A DNA stretch of 64,000 nt from Sedimenticola_A sp040506425 (GTDB lineage Bacteria > Pseudomonadota > Gammaproteobacteria > Chromatiales > Chromatiaceae): positions 1,922,001 to 1,986,000 of the forward strand of contig OZ245051.1 of the NCBI GenBank assembly GCA_965224515.1, written 5' to 3'. The notes under the pieces are model-generated. The model had not been told where the DNA came from, made no database searches, and was given only the letters and a program-made list of their open reading frames with translations. Below, piece by piece: positions 43,116 through 52,598 of the stretch. The position numbers and the translations under genes are program-made. Numbering within the stretch: the stretch's first letter is position 1; each line of letters opens with the position of its first letter.

Positions 43116-44051
43116 ATGACTGAAACAAGTGAACATCTACCGGTGCTGTTCAAGGAGGCACTGGAGGCGCTGAATATTTTGCCTTCTGGTGTCTACGTGG
43201 ATGGGACGTATGGTCGTGGAGGTCACAGTGGCGCCATTATGGCTGCACTGAGTCCCCAGGGGAGATTGATTGCGATAGATAAAGACCCCGATGCAATTCT
43301 CTCTGCAGAGGCTGCATTCGGGAGTGATCAGCGTTTTGTGATTGAGCAGGGCTCTTTTGCGATGCTTGAGCAGTTTGCGGAAAAACATCAGGTGGTAGGG
43401 AAGGTCGACGGTCTGTTGCTCGACCTGGGGGTCTCTTCGCCCCAGTTGGACCGACCGGAACGGGGTTTCAGTTTTCTGAATGACGGTCCTCTGGATATGA
43501 GGATGGACAACTCCGCGGGCGTCAGTGCCGAACAGTGGCTCGCCGGGGCCGATGCAGGCGAGATAGCACAGGTGCTGAAAGAGTATGGGGAAGAGCGATT
43601 TGCCAAGCGTATCGCGCGGGCCATTGTTGAGGCACGCCAGGAGTGCGCCATTACAACAACGCGTCAGCTGGCGGAGATTGTTGCCGCGGCCAACCCGAGT
43701 TGGGAGAAGGGCAAGCATCCTGCAACACGCAGCTTTCAGGCGATACGGATATATATAAATAAGGAACTGGATGATCTCAGCGCCTGCCTTGAGCAGGCGT
43801 TGAACGTGCTGGCTCCCGGTGGGAGGCTGGCCGTGATCAGTTTTCATTCATTGGAAGATCGAATTGTGAAGCGTTTTATGCGGGACGGTGAAAAGGATCA
43901 GCAGTTTCCGCCCGGTCTGCCGGTAACCCAGGATCAGTTGCAGCCCAAGCTCAAGCGGGTCGGCAAGGCAATAAAACCTTCAGAGCGGGAGATTTCAGAT
44001 AATCCCCGTGCGCGCAGTTCGGTGTTGCGTGTGGCGGAGCGGCTCTCGTGA
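43116..44051 (+). CDS. rsmH: 16S rRNA m4C1402 methyltransferase
   Basis: A 311-residue SAM-dependent methyltransferase (formerly MraW) that modifies C1402 of 16S rRNA. GVYVDGTYGRGGHSGAIM is its SAM-binding motif I, LLLDLGVSSPQLD motif IV, and RLAVISFHSLEDRIVK the late conserved block. It begins two bases after mraZ and overlaps ftsL by four. Confidence 0.95.
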   Translation: MTETSEHLPVLFKEALEALNILPSGVYVDGTYGRGGHSGAIMAALSPQGRLIAIDKDPDAILSAEAAFGSDQRFVIEQGSFAMLEQFAEKHQVVGKVDGLLLDLGVSSPQLDRPERGFSFLNDGPLDMRMDNSAGVSAEQWLAGADAGEIAQVLKEYGEERFAKRIARAIVEARQECAITTTRQLAEIVAAANPSWEKGKHPATRSFQAIRIYINKELDDLSACLEQALNVLAPGGRLAVISFHSLEDRIVKRFMRDGEKDQQFPPGLPVTQDQLQPKLKRVGKAIKPSEREISDNPRARSSVLRVAERLS

Positions 44052-44326
44052 GTCGAGGGCGATTTATCACGCTGCTTATTTTGGCTGTTGCGGTACTCGC
44101 TTCAGCCACAGGAGTGGTTTATGCCAAGTACTCCTCACGCAAGAATTTTGTGGAACTGCAGATGCTGCAGGCTGAGCGGGACGCTGTTGACGTGGAGTGG
44201 GGCAGGCTGCAGCTGGAACAGAGCACCTGGGCAACCCATGGCCGTGTTGAGCGCCTGGCACGAAAAAAACTAAAAATGCATATTCCATCCTCCACTGAAG
44301 TGGTTGTGATCAGGCCTGTTAAATGA
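44048..44326 (+). CDS. ftsL: Cell division protein FtsL
   Basis: A 92-residue bitopic protein with one TM helix (about 7-26) and a periplasmic leucine-zipper-like coiled-coil (about 35-75). It links FtsB/FtsQ to FtsW-FtsI at the septum. The GTG start overlaps the rsmH stop; its own stop overlaps ftsI. Identification rests on size, topology and position. Confidence 0.88.
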   Translation: MSRGRFITLLILAVAVLASATGVVYAKYSSRKNFVELQMLQAERDAVDVEWGRLQLEQSTWATHGRVERLARKKLKMHIPSSTEVVVIRPVK

Positions 44327-46077
44327 ACGGCAAAAAACGGCAAAAAAGGGCTGTCAGGGCCCTGAAGCAGGAAAAGAAGGCGCTGCCCAGCTACAGGGCA
44401 AGGCGCTGGACTCTGCTTGTGGTTATGGGGTTGTCTGCCGTTGCCCTGGTCTGGCGTGCAGTGGATCAGCAGATCTTTGAAACTGATTTTCTGCAGACCG
44501 AAGGCGAGCGTCGTCATCTGCGCGTGGTTGAGATGTCGGCCCACCGCGGCATGATCAGTGATCGTCATGGTGAGCCCCTGGCCATCAGTACCCCGGTTGA
44601 TTCCATCTGGGCAAATCCACGGGTTCTCTCGCCCGATCGCCGGGTGTTGGCTCCCCTGGCCAAGGCGCTGGGTAAGGATACCAATGAGCTGCGGCGCCTT
44701 CTGGCCCAGCGAAGCAACCGCTCATTCGTTTACCTGCAGCGGCGGGTCAATCCAGACTTGGCTGAGCGGGTGATGGCACTGGATATCCATGGCGTTGAAC
44801 TGCAGCGCGAGTTTCGCCGCTTCTATCCTGCGGGTGAAGTCTTCTCCCACGTGGTGGGCTTTACCAATATTGATGACCAGGGGCAGGAGGGTCTGGAACT
44901 CTCCTTTGAGCAATGGCTTCAGGGAACTCCGGGTAAGAAGCGCGTGATACGCGATGGTCGCGCCCGTGCAGTCAAGGATGTCGAGAGCATTCGCAAGCCG
45001 GTGCCCGGTAATAATCTTGCGTTGAGCATGGACAGGCGCCTGCAGTTTCTGGCCTATCGTGAGCTCAAGGCCGCGGTGCAGAAACACAAGGCGAAATCCG
45101 CTTCGGCGGTGATGCTTGATGCACGCACCGGCGAGGTGCTTGCCATGGTGAACCAGCCATCCTACAACCCCAACGGTTCAAAGAGCTCAAGGGGTGGTCG
45201 CTTCAGGAACAGGGCACTTACCGACGTCTTCGAGCCGGGTTCCACAATGAAACCTTTTACCGTGGCTGCGGCCCTTGAGTCCGGTCGCTACAAGCCGACC
45301 ACCGCGATCAATACTGCGCCGGGCTATTACAAGGTGGGTCGACACCAGATCAAGGACATACGCAACTATGGCAAGATCGATGTGTCGACGGTTATACGCA
45401 AGTCGAGCAACGTCGGGGTCAGCAAAATGGCCCTGGATATGCCCCGTGAAGAGCTGTGGAGCTACTTCTTCAAGCAGGGCTTTGGCGATCCCACTAATAC
45501 AGGCTTTCCGGGCGAGGTTGGCGGCCAGCTGACCCCTTATGTCCAGTGGACAAAAATAGATCAGGCCACACTAGCATTCGGTTATGGACTGTCGGTCACA
45601 CCCCTTCAGCTGGCGCGTGCCTATTCAGTGCTTGCCGCTGATGGTATCAGGTACCCCATGTCACTGCTGCGGCTTGAAGAGAAGCCCGTGGGTGAGCGCG
45701 TAATGAGCGCTGCCGTGGCACGGGAGGTGAGAAATATGCTCAAGGCGGTTGTTTCGGCAGAGGGCACTGCGCCTGCAGCCGCCGTGGCGGGTTACCAGGT
45801 GGCTGGAAAGACAGGCACGGTCAAGAAAATCGCCTCGGGTGGCTACTCGGAAGACAAGTACCTGGCGGTATTTGCCGGTATGGCGCCGGCTAGTGATCCA
45901 CGGCTGGTGATGGTTGTGATGATCGATGAGCCGCGGGCCGGTAAGTACTACGGTGGCCAGGTCGCGGCGCCTGTCTTTTCAAAGGTGATGGCCGGGGCGC
46001 TGCGTCTTTTGAATGTGGCACCTGACGATGTGGCTGCTGATACGGTTCGTCTTGCGGGACTGGGGGGCGAGCAATGA
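44323..46077 (+). CDS. ftsI: Septal peptidoglycan transpeptidase (PBP3)
   Basis: A 584-residue class B penicillin-binding protein. A short basic cytoplasmic head (KKRQKRAVRALKQEKK) precedes one TM helix (about 28-47). The pedestal domain follows, then the transpeptidase with STMK in EPGSTMKPF (active Ser about 308), SSN near 365 and KTGT near 500. It cross-links septal murein with FtsW. Confidence 0.95.
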   Translation: MNGKKRQKRAVRALKQEKKALPSYRARRWTLLVVMGLSAVALVWRAVDQQIFETDFLQTEGERRHLRVVEMSAHRGMISDRHGEPLAISTPVDSIWANPRVLSPDRRVLAPLAKALGKDTNELRRLLAQRSNRSFVYLQRRVNPDLAERVMALDIHGVELQREFRRFYPAGEVFSHVVGFTNIDDQGQEGLELSFEQWLQGTPGKKRVIRDGRARAVKDVESIRKPVPGNNLALSMDRRLQFLAYRELKAAVQKHKAKSASAVMLDARTGEVLAMVNQPSYNPNGSKSSRGGRFRNRALTDVFEPGSTMKPFTVAAALESGRYKPTTAINTAPGYYKVGRHQIKDIRNYGKIDVSTVIRKSSNVGVSKMALDMPREELWSYFFKQGFGDPTNTGFPGEVGGQLTPYVQWTKIDQATLAFGYGLSVTPLQLARAYSVLAADGIRYPMSLLRLEEKPVGERVMSAAVAREVRNMLKAVVSAEGTAPAAAVAGYQVAGKTGTVKKIASGGYSEDKYLAVFAGMAPASDPRLVMVVMIDEPRAGKYYGGQVAAPVFSKVMAGALRLLNVAPDDVAADTVRLAGLGGEQ

Positions 46078-47600
46078 TGGTCGCTCCCCGGGAACAGAGC
46101 GGAATGATGCTGTCGGAGCTGCTCACCGATATTGCAGAATTGCCTCTGTCTGCAGACCGGGAGGTCAGCGGCCTGGCTATCGATAGTCGTCTGGTTACAC
46201 AGGGTTCCCTGTTTTTAGCCTGTTCAGGCTTTGCGAGACACGGTCTTGAATTCCTGCAGCAGGCGTTGTCCGGAGGTGCTGTTGCCGTTGTGTGTGAGCC
46301 GGACAGTGAGTGGGATGCGGCGCGCATAGATCGCCTGGCTTGTGACATCCCCGTGCCCCTGGTACAGGTGGAGGGCTTGGGCAGAAGAGTTAGTCTCCTT
46401 GCCGGCCGGTTCTACGGTCATCCCACTGAAAATCTGCCCCTGGTTGGAATTACCGGTACCAACGGCAAGACCAGCTGCAGCCAGTTCCTGGCCCAGGCGC
46501 TGGCACCGGAACAGCGTTGTGCCGTTATAGGGACACTGGGTAACGGTTTTCTCGGCATGCTGAAGCAAGGTATCCACACCACCCCCGACCCGGTAGAGCT
46601 GCAATCGGCTCTGGCCGGAATGAGAGATGAGGGTGCCGACCTGGTGGCCATGGAGGTCTCCTCCCATGCCCTTGACCAGGGACGTGCCGAAGATCTGCGG
46701 TTTGATATCGCGGTACTGACAAATCTTTCCCGTGATCACCTGGATTACCACGGCACCATGGAGAGTTACGAGGCTGCCAAACGGCGTCTCTTTTTCATGC
46801 CTGGACTGAATTGCGCTGTGCTCAATATGGATGATGCTTTCGGCCGTACCCTGGCAGCAGAGTTGCCCGCGGGTGTGCGCTGTATCGGATATGCCTTCAC
46901 GCAGAGTGCAGTGGCCGGCCTGGATGAATGGATCCACGTGACGGATCTGCATTCCAGTGACAGTGGCATGAGTGTTGTCTTGAGAAGCAGCTGGGGTGAT
47001 GGCGAACTCACTACCTCCCTGTTGGGGCGCTTCAACGTCAGTAATCTGTTGGCCGTGCTGGCTGTATTGCTGGAGCAGGGTGTTGCCCTTGACGAAGCGT
47101 TGCACCGTCTCTCTGGAGTGGAGACTGTTTCAGGTCGCATGGAGCATTTCGGTGGCGGTGAACTGCCCTTGGTGGTTGTTGATTTTGCCCATACCCCGGA
47201 TGCCTTGGAGCACGCGATTACCGCTCTTCGTCCCCATACCGCCGGAACACTGAGCGTGGTTTTTGGCTGTGGTGGTGATCGTGATCGCGGAAAGCGTTCG
47301 GAGATGGGCGCGGTTGCAGGGCGCCTGGCTGATCGCATCTGGCTCACTGATGACAATCCCCGCAGTGAAAACGGAGAGGGGATAATTGATGAGATTCTGG
47401 ATGGTATGCCTGCGCACTCAATGATGATCATTGAGAGGGATCGTGGGCGCGCCATCAGTGACGCCATTGCCCGGTCTGCACCGGGTGACCTGGTGCTTGT
47501 GGCGGGTAAAGGGCATGAGGCTTATCAGCAGGTGGGCGATCTGAAGCTGCCATTCAGTGACCGGGAGCAGGTCCGGAAAGCACTGGAGGTGGGGCGATGA
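46074..47600 (+). CDS. murE: UDP-MurNAc-tripeptide ligase (meso-DAP adding)
   Basis: A 508-residue Mur ligase that adds the third amino acid to the UDP-MurNAc-dipeptide. The ATP site is GITGTNGKTS near 124. The substrate motif DNPRSE near 428 marks the diaminopimelate-adding type as against lysine. The start overlaps ftsI by four bases; a second ATG follows immediately. Confidence 0.95.
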   Translation: MMVAPREQSGMMLSELLTDIAELPLSADREVSGLAIDSRLVTQGSLFLACSGFARHGLEFLQQALSGGAVAVVCEPDSEWDAARIDRLACDIPVPLVQVEGLGRRVSLLAGRFYGHPTENLPLVGITGTNGKTSCSQFLAQALAPEQRCAVIGTLGNGFLGMLKQGIHTTPDPVELQSALAGMRDEGADLVAMEVSSHALDQGRAEDLRFDIAVLTNLSRDHLDYHGTMESYEAAKRRLFFMPGLNCAVLNMDDAFGRTLAAELPAGVRCIGYAFTQSAVAGLDEWIHVTDLHSSDSGMSVVLRSSWGDGELTTSLLGRFNVSNLLAVLAVLLEQGVALDEALHRLSGVETVSGRMEHFGGGELPLVVVDFAHTPDALEHAITALRPHTAGTLSVVFGCGGDRDRGKRSEMGAVAGRLADRIWLTDDNPRSENGEGIIDEILDGMPAHSMMIIERDRGRAISDAIARSAPGDLVLVAGKGHEAYQQVGDLKLPFSDREQVRKALEVGR

Positions 47601-48961
47601 TCAGCTTTACCACCACCGCAGTGGCTGAACAGCTCCAAGCCAGCTGCCTGGGGCCGGAAGTGCGTTTCAGCAGCGTCAGTACCGACACCCGTTCCATAGC
47701 TGCAGGTGATCTCTTTGTGGCTCTTCAGGGCCCAAATTTTGATGCTCATGACTTTATTGGTCAGGCCCAGGCCTCGGGTGCGGCAGCCGCCATGGTGAGC
47801 CGTGAGAGCAGCGCTCCAATCTCCCAGGTTGTGGTTCCTGACACCCGCATCGGGCTCGGTCGCCTGGCAGCGCTCTGGCGACAGGAGAGCAGTGCACCGC
47901 TGGTTGCCGTGACCGGAAGCAACGGCAAGACCACGGTCAAGGAGATGCTGGCAGCCATTCTGTCCCTGGAGGGCAGTGTGCTCTCCACCCAGGGCAATCT
48001 TAATAATGACATCGGTCTTCCGTTGACCCTGATGGGGCTGCAGGATCACGACTATGCCGTGGTTGAGATGGGCGCCAATCACGGCGGCGAGATCGGGTAC
48101 CTGAGCAATATCGCCCGTCCTGACGTGGCGGTATTGATAAATGCCGGGCGGGCTCATCTTGAGGGGTTCGGCAGCCTGGAGGGTGTTGCCCGCGCCAAGG
48201 GTGAGATCATCACGGGCCTGGACGATGACGGCTGGTTTGTATTCAACGCGGACGATGCATGGGCTCCCCTTTGGCGGGAGTTGGCCGGGACACGGTCTAT
48301 ACGAACATTTGGTGTACAGCAGGAAGCGGATGTCTTCAGTCCTGAGGATGCCTGGCATTTGGATTGGAGCGATAGCGGGTTCAGCAGTCGCTTCCAGGTG
48401 ATTACCCCCGAAGGTGAGGTGGAGATTGAACTTGCCATGGCGGGTCTGCATAACCGGATGAATGCCCTTGCATCTATTGCGGCAGCACAGTTGCTGGGTA
48501 TCTCTCTCGATCAGATCAAGCGTGGGCTGGCATCCCTTGCGCCGGTCAAGGGGCGGTTGCAACCCCTGGTCGGTCAAAGCGGTGTCGCCCTGATAGATGA
48601 CAGTTACAACGCCAATCCGGATTCAGTCACTGCAGCCATCGATGTACTGGCTACAGCGCCAGGGCGTCGCTTCCTGGTGCTGGGTGAACTGGCCGAGATG
48701 GGAGAGGACGGCGAAGCGCTCTACCGTGAACTCGGTGAATATGCCCGCCAGGCCGGTATCGAATGCCTATACGCAACTGCAGAGGCGGCCCCGGCCGTGG
48801 CGTCATTTGGTCAGGGGGGACGGGTATTTGAATCCCGCGAACTGCTCTCGTCTGCACTGCTGCAAGAGTTAAACCCAGGGGACCGCGTCCTGGTCAAAGG
48901 ATCGCGGAAAGCCGCAATGGAGCATGTCATCAACCTATTGCTCGAAGGGGAGACAGTCTGA
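47597..48961 (+). CDS. murF: UDP-MurNAc-tripeptide:D-Ala-D-Ala ligase
   Basis: A 454-residue Mur ligase adding D-Ala-D-Ala to complete the pentapeptide. VTGSNGKTTVKEML near 107 is the ATP site; VEMGANHGGEIGYL and DDSYNANPDS are MurF-specific blocks. The length is normal and it overlaps murE by four bases. Confidence 0.95.
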   Translation: MISFTTTAVAEQLQASCLGPEVRFSSVSTDTRSIAAGDLFVALQGPNFDAHDFIGQAQASGAAAAMVSRESSAPISQVVVPDTRIGLGRLAALWRQESSAPLVAVTGSNGKTTVKEMLAAILSLEGSVLSTQGNLNNDIGLPLTLMGLQDHDYAVVEMGANHGGEIGYLSNIARPDVAVLINAGRAHLEGFGSLEGVARAKGEIITGLDDDGWFVFNADDAWAPLWRELAGTRSIRTFGVQQEADVFSPEDAWHLDWSDSGFSSRFQVITPEGEVEIELAMAGLHNRMNALASIAAAQLLGISLDQIKRGLASLAPVKGRLQPLVGQSGVALIDDSYNANPDSVTAAIDVLATAPGRRFLVLGELAEMGEDGEALYRELGEYARQAGIECLYATAEAAPAVASFGQGGRVFESRELLSSALLQELNPGDRVLVKGSRKAAMEHVINLLLEGETV

Positions 48962-48962
48962 G

Positions 48963-50045
48963 ATGCTGCTATATCTCGCAGAATACCTGGCCCAGTTCGA
49001 TAGTGGATTCAATGTTTTCCAGTATCTTACCTTGCGCGCGATCCTGGGCGTGTTGACGGCCCTGGTCATATCGTTCCTGGTTGGGCCGGTGATGATCAGG
49101 CGCCTGACCCTGCACCAGATCGGCCAGCCAATCAGAGATGATGGCCCCCAGTCACACCTGTCCAAGGCCGGCACGCCCACCATGGGTGGTGCCCTGCTGC
49201 TGGTTGCCGTCTCTGTCAGCACACTGCTGTGGTCGGATCTTTCAAGCCGCTATGTCTGGGTGATTCTTATCGTAACCCTGCTCTTCGGGGTGATCGGTTT
49301 CTATGACGATTACAAGAAACTGGTGTTGCAGGATCCACGGGGACTGGCGGCAAAGTACAAATACTTCTGGCAGTCGGTGGTCGGCTTTGGTGCTGCTTAC
49401 GCCCTTTATACGACAGCGGTGGTGCCTGCCGAGACCCAGCTTATCATCCCCTTCTTCAAGGATGTGGTGATCGATATGGGCCCCTGGTTCATCCTCTTGA
49501 CCTACTTCGTGATTGTCGGTTCAAGCAACGCGGTCAATCTCACCGATGGATTGGATGGCCTGGCCATCATGCCGACAGTGCTGGTTGCCGGGGCCCTCGG
49601 TATCTTCGCTTACGTATCCGGTCATGCGCAGATCTCCAACTACCTGCTCATTCCCTATCTGTCGGGAGTTGGCGAGGTGGCCATATTCTGTGGCGCCCTG
49701 GTGGGCGCCGGGCTCGGATTTCTCTGGTTCAACGCCTACCCGGCACAGGTGTTCATGGGTGATGTGGGTGCCCTTGCCCTGGGTGCGGCCCTGGGCATAG
49801 TGGCCGTGGCGGTGCGCCAGGAACTGGTGCTGGTGATCATGGGTGGCGTTTTTGTCATGGAAACGATTTCGGTGATGTTGCAAGTGGCTTCCTTCAAGCT
49901 TACCGGGCGGCGGATATTCCGCATGGCGCCCCTGCATCACCATTTTGAATTGAAAGGATGGCCGGAGCCCAGGGTGATCGTACGCTTCTGGATCGTAACG
50001 GTAATTCTGGTTTTGGTCGGACTGGCGAGTCTGAAGATCCGTTGA
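48963..50045 (+). CDS. mraY: Phospho-MurNAc-pentapeptide translocase
   Basis: A 360-residue inner-membrane enzyme with about ten helices that makes lipid I on undecaprenyl phosphate. Conserved acidic motifs are FYDDYKK near 115, NLTDGLDGLA near 190 and the HHHFELKG loop near 325. ATG 48963 is used because it gives exactly the family length; the upstream frame lies inside murF. Confidence 0.95.
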   Translation: MLLYLAEYLAQFDSGFNVFQYLTLRAILGVLTALVISFLVGPVMIRRLTLHQIGQPIRDDGPQSHLSKAGTPTMGGALLLVAVSVSTLLWSDLSSRYVWVILIVTLLFGVIGFYDDYKKLVLQDPRGLAAKYKYFWQSVVGFGAAYALYTTAVVPAETQLIIPFFKDVVIDMGPWFILLTYFVIVGSSNAVNLTDGLDGLAIMPTVLVAGALGIFAYVSGHAQISNYLLIPYLSGVGEVAIFCGALVGAGLGFLWFNAYPAQVFMGDVGALALGAALGIVAVAVRQELVLVIMGGVFVMETISVMLQVASFKLTGRRIFRMAPLHHHFELKGWPEPRVIVRFWIVTVILVLVGLASLKIR

Positions 50046-50046
50046 T

Positions 50047-51429
50047 ATGGCGCAGCTTGCAGAACAGGTGATGAATAGCATGGAGCAGAAGGGGGCAGGT
50101 AAAACACTGGTTGTCGGTCTGGGTAAGACCGGGCTCTCCTGTGCCCGTTACCTGGCCGGAAAAGGTGTGCCTGTTGCCATCACCGACAGCCGTGAACAGC
50201 CTCCTGGTCTGGATGAACTGCGTCGGGACCTTCCTGATACAGCCCTTTTTCTGGGTGGCTTCGAGGCTGGAGTTTTCGAGGCTGCAGATCGCCTGGTGGT
50301 CAGCCCGGGTGTACCGGTTGATCAGCCTTTGATTCAGCAGGCGATGGCCCGGGGTGTGCCTGTGATCGGCGATATTGAGCTCTTCGCCCAGGAGGCGAAG
50401 GCACCGATTGCCGCGATTACCGGCTCCAACGGCAAAAGTTCGGTCACCACCCTGCTGGGTGAGATGGCCCGGAATGCAGGGCGCAACGCACTGGTCGGCG
50501 GCAATCTCGGAGAGCCGGCCCTGGACCTGCTGTCCGACGACGCTGATCTCTACATACTCGAACTTTCGAGTTTCCAGTTGGAGACCACCCACACTCTGGC
50601 TCCGCGGGTGGCAACAGTATTGAATGTCTCTGCTGATCATATGGACCGCTACAGCTCTTTGGCAGCCTACAGTGACACAAAGGCCCGCATCTACAGCAAT
50701 GCAGAGGTTAGCGTGCTCAATCTGGATGACCTGCGGGTGATGGGTATGCGGGGTTCAGAGGGGGTTGAGCTCTTCTTTACCCTGGGTGAGCCTGCAGAGA
50801 ACACCTTTGGTCTGCGCAGGGAAGAGGGGCGGGTATGGCTCTGTTATGAGCAGCAGTCCCTGCTTGCTGCAGATGAACTCAGGGTTCCGGGCAGCCACAA
50901 CCAGGCCAATGCCCTGGCTGCGCTGGCCATGGGACATGCACTGGGTCTGCCCATGCCTGCAATGGTCGACGCGGTGCGTGAGTTCAAAGGGCTTGCCCAC
51001 CGTACCCAGTTTGTTGTAGAGCATGCCGGTGTCTCCTGGTTCAACGACTCAAAGGGGACGAATGTCGGCGCATGCATTGCCGCCCTGAAAGGCTTCGCTT
51101 CCACGGCTGAAGAGGGCAAAACCGTGCTGATTGCCGGGGGTGATGGCAAGGGTGCTGACTTCTCCGATCTTCGTCCGGTGGTCAGGGATACAGCCAGGGC
51201 GGTTGTACTGATAGGCCAGGATGCCGGGCGTATTGCCGATGCAATCGGTGATGCTGTGCCCGTGGCCACTGCGGCAGATATGGAAGAGGCGGTGGCACTT
51301 GCTGCAGAACTAGCCTGTTCCGGTGACCGTGTATTGCTATCACCGGCATGTGCAAGTTTCGACATGTTCCGCAGCTATGAGCACCGGGGTGAGGTGTTTA
51401 TGGCAACCGTGGGGAGGTTGGTCTCATGA
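50047..51429 (+). CDS. murD: UDP-MurNAc-L-alanine:D-glutamate ligase
   Basis: A 460-residue Mur ligase. The N-terminal VVGLGKTGLSCARYL is the MurD-type uridine-nucleotide fold; ITGSNGKSSVTTLLGEM near 120 is the ATP site; NDSKGTN near 330 is conserved. The first 16 residues before the fold are an extension; ATG codons at residues 9 and 12 are possible alternatives. Confidence 0.94.
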   Translation: MAQLAEQVMNSMEQKGAGKTLVVGLGKTGLSCARYLAGKGVPVAITDSREQPPGLDELRRDLPDTALFLGGFEAGVFEAADRLVVSPGVPVDQPLIQQAMARGVPVIGDIELFAQEAKAPIAAITGSNGKSSVTTLLGEMARNAGRNALVGGNLGEPALDLLSDDADLYILELSSFQLETTHTLAPRVATVLNVSADHMDRYSSLAAYSDTKARIYSNAEVSVLNLDDLRVMGMRGSEGVELFFTLGEPAENTFGLRREEGRVWLCYEQQSLLAADELRVPGSHNQANALAALAMGHALGLPMPAMVDAVREFKGLAHRTQFVVEHAGVSWFNDSKGTNVGACIAALKGFASTAEEGKTVLIAGGDGKGADFSDLRPVVRDTARAVVLIGQDAGRIADAIGDAVPVATAADMEEAVALAAELACSGDRVLLSPACASFDMFRSYEHRGEVFMATVGRLVS

Positions 51430-52598
51430 GCAGGTCCCAGGCCTCCATCGGTTATGAATCAAGTTCACTTCCGGATATCGATTACTGGCTGGTCGGTGCC
51501 GCCCTGGTGCTGTTGGGCCTGGGTCTGGTGATGGTGGCGTCCGCTTCACTGCACCGTATTGGCGATCTGCCTTTCTACTATGTTAACCGCCACCTGATCG
51601 CCATCGGGCTGGGCCTGGTTGGTGTGCTGGTGGTTAGCAGGATACCCATGGCCCAGTGGGAGCAGTGGAGTACCGCACTCTATTTTATCGGTCTCCTGAT
51701 GCTGCTGTTGGTACTGGTGCCGGGACTTGGACGCGAAGCCAATGGTGCGACCCGCTGGATTCCTATCGGTCCGTTCAATCTCCAGAGCTCTGAATTCATG
51801 AAACTGTTCGTGGTGTTCTATATCGCGGGCTACCTGGTTCGTCGCCAGTTGGAAGTCACCCATAGCGTGTGGGGGTTTATCAAGCCGATGCTGCTCCTGG
51901 TGGTGGCCTGTTCCCTGATCATGATCCAGCCCGATTTCGGTACCACGGCTGTTCTGCTTGCGACGGCCCTCGGCATGCTGTTTCTGGGTGGCGTTGCGCT
52001 CTGGCAGTTTGTTGTCCTGATGGGTGCGGCCGGTACGGTGCTGGTAGGCCTGGTCATATTCTCTCCCTATCGTCTGCAGCGGGTGACAGCTTTCCTTGAT
52101 CCCTGGGCCGATGTGCAGAACAGCGGATACCAGTTGGCCCAGGCGTTGATCGCATTTGGGCGTGGCGAGTGGTTTGGTGTAGGCCTGGGCAACGGCATTC
52201 AGAAACAGTTCTACCTGCCCGAGGCCCATACCGATTTCCTGATGGCAGTTATCGGTGAAGAGTTTGGCCTGATAGGGACCCTTGCGGTGGTTCTGCTCTT
52301 CGCCATCATTGTATGGCGTGCCTTCAATATCGGCGCAGCTGCGGAGCGCGTCGGCAGACGTTTTGAGTCTTATGTGGCCCAGGGTTTCGGTCTTTGGATC
52401 GGTATGCAGGCGTTCATCAATATAGGTGTGAATGTCGGCCTGCTGCCCACCAAGGGACTGACCCTGCCGCTTATGAGTTACGGCGGTAACAGTATCATTG
52501 TGGCCTGTGCTGTTATCGGCCTGCTTGCCCGGATCGATTACGAGGTACGCCGTGGCGATGCAGCGGAGTCAGGGGAGGTTCAATGGGTACGCGCGTGA
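51426..52598 (+). CDS. ftsW: Septal peptidoglycan glycosyltransferase FtsW
   Basis: A 390-residue SEDS protein with ten helices that polymerises septal glycan with FtsI. Family motifs are NGATRWIPIGPFNLQSSEFMK near 100-120, the catalytic-Asp region EAHTDFLMAVIGEEFGL near 270, and LPLMSYGGNSI near 345. It overlaps murG by 16 bases. Confidence 0.94.
   Translation: MSRSQASIGYESSSLPDIDYWLVGAALVLLGLGLVMVASASLHRIGDLPFYYVNRHLIAIGLGLVGVLVVSRIPMAQWEQWSTALYFIGLLMLLLVLVPGLGREANGATRWIPIGPFNLQSSEFMKLFVVFYIAGYLVRRQLEVTHSVWGFIKPMLLLVVACSLIMIQPDFGTTAVLLATALGMLFLGGVALWQFVVLMGAAGTVLVGLVIFSPYRLQRVTAFLDPWADVQNSGYQLAQALIAFGRGEWFGVGLGNGIQKQFYLPEAHTDFLMAVIGEEFGLIGTLAVVLLFAIIVWRAFNIGAAAERVGRRFESYVAQGFGLWIGMQAFINIGVNVGLLPTKGLTLPLMSYGGNSIIVACAVIGLLARIDYEVRRGDAAESGEVQWVRA

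Noticed and set aside
47525..48577. 350-codon open frame antisense to murE/murF
   Set aside because: It is a shadow of murF; its composition (many Gln, His, Arg) is typical of non-coding frames opposite conserved genes.
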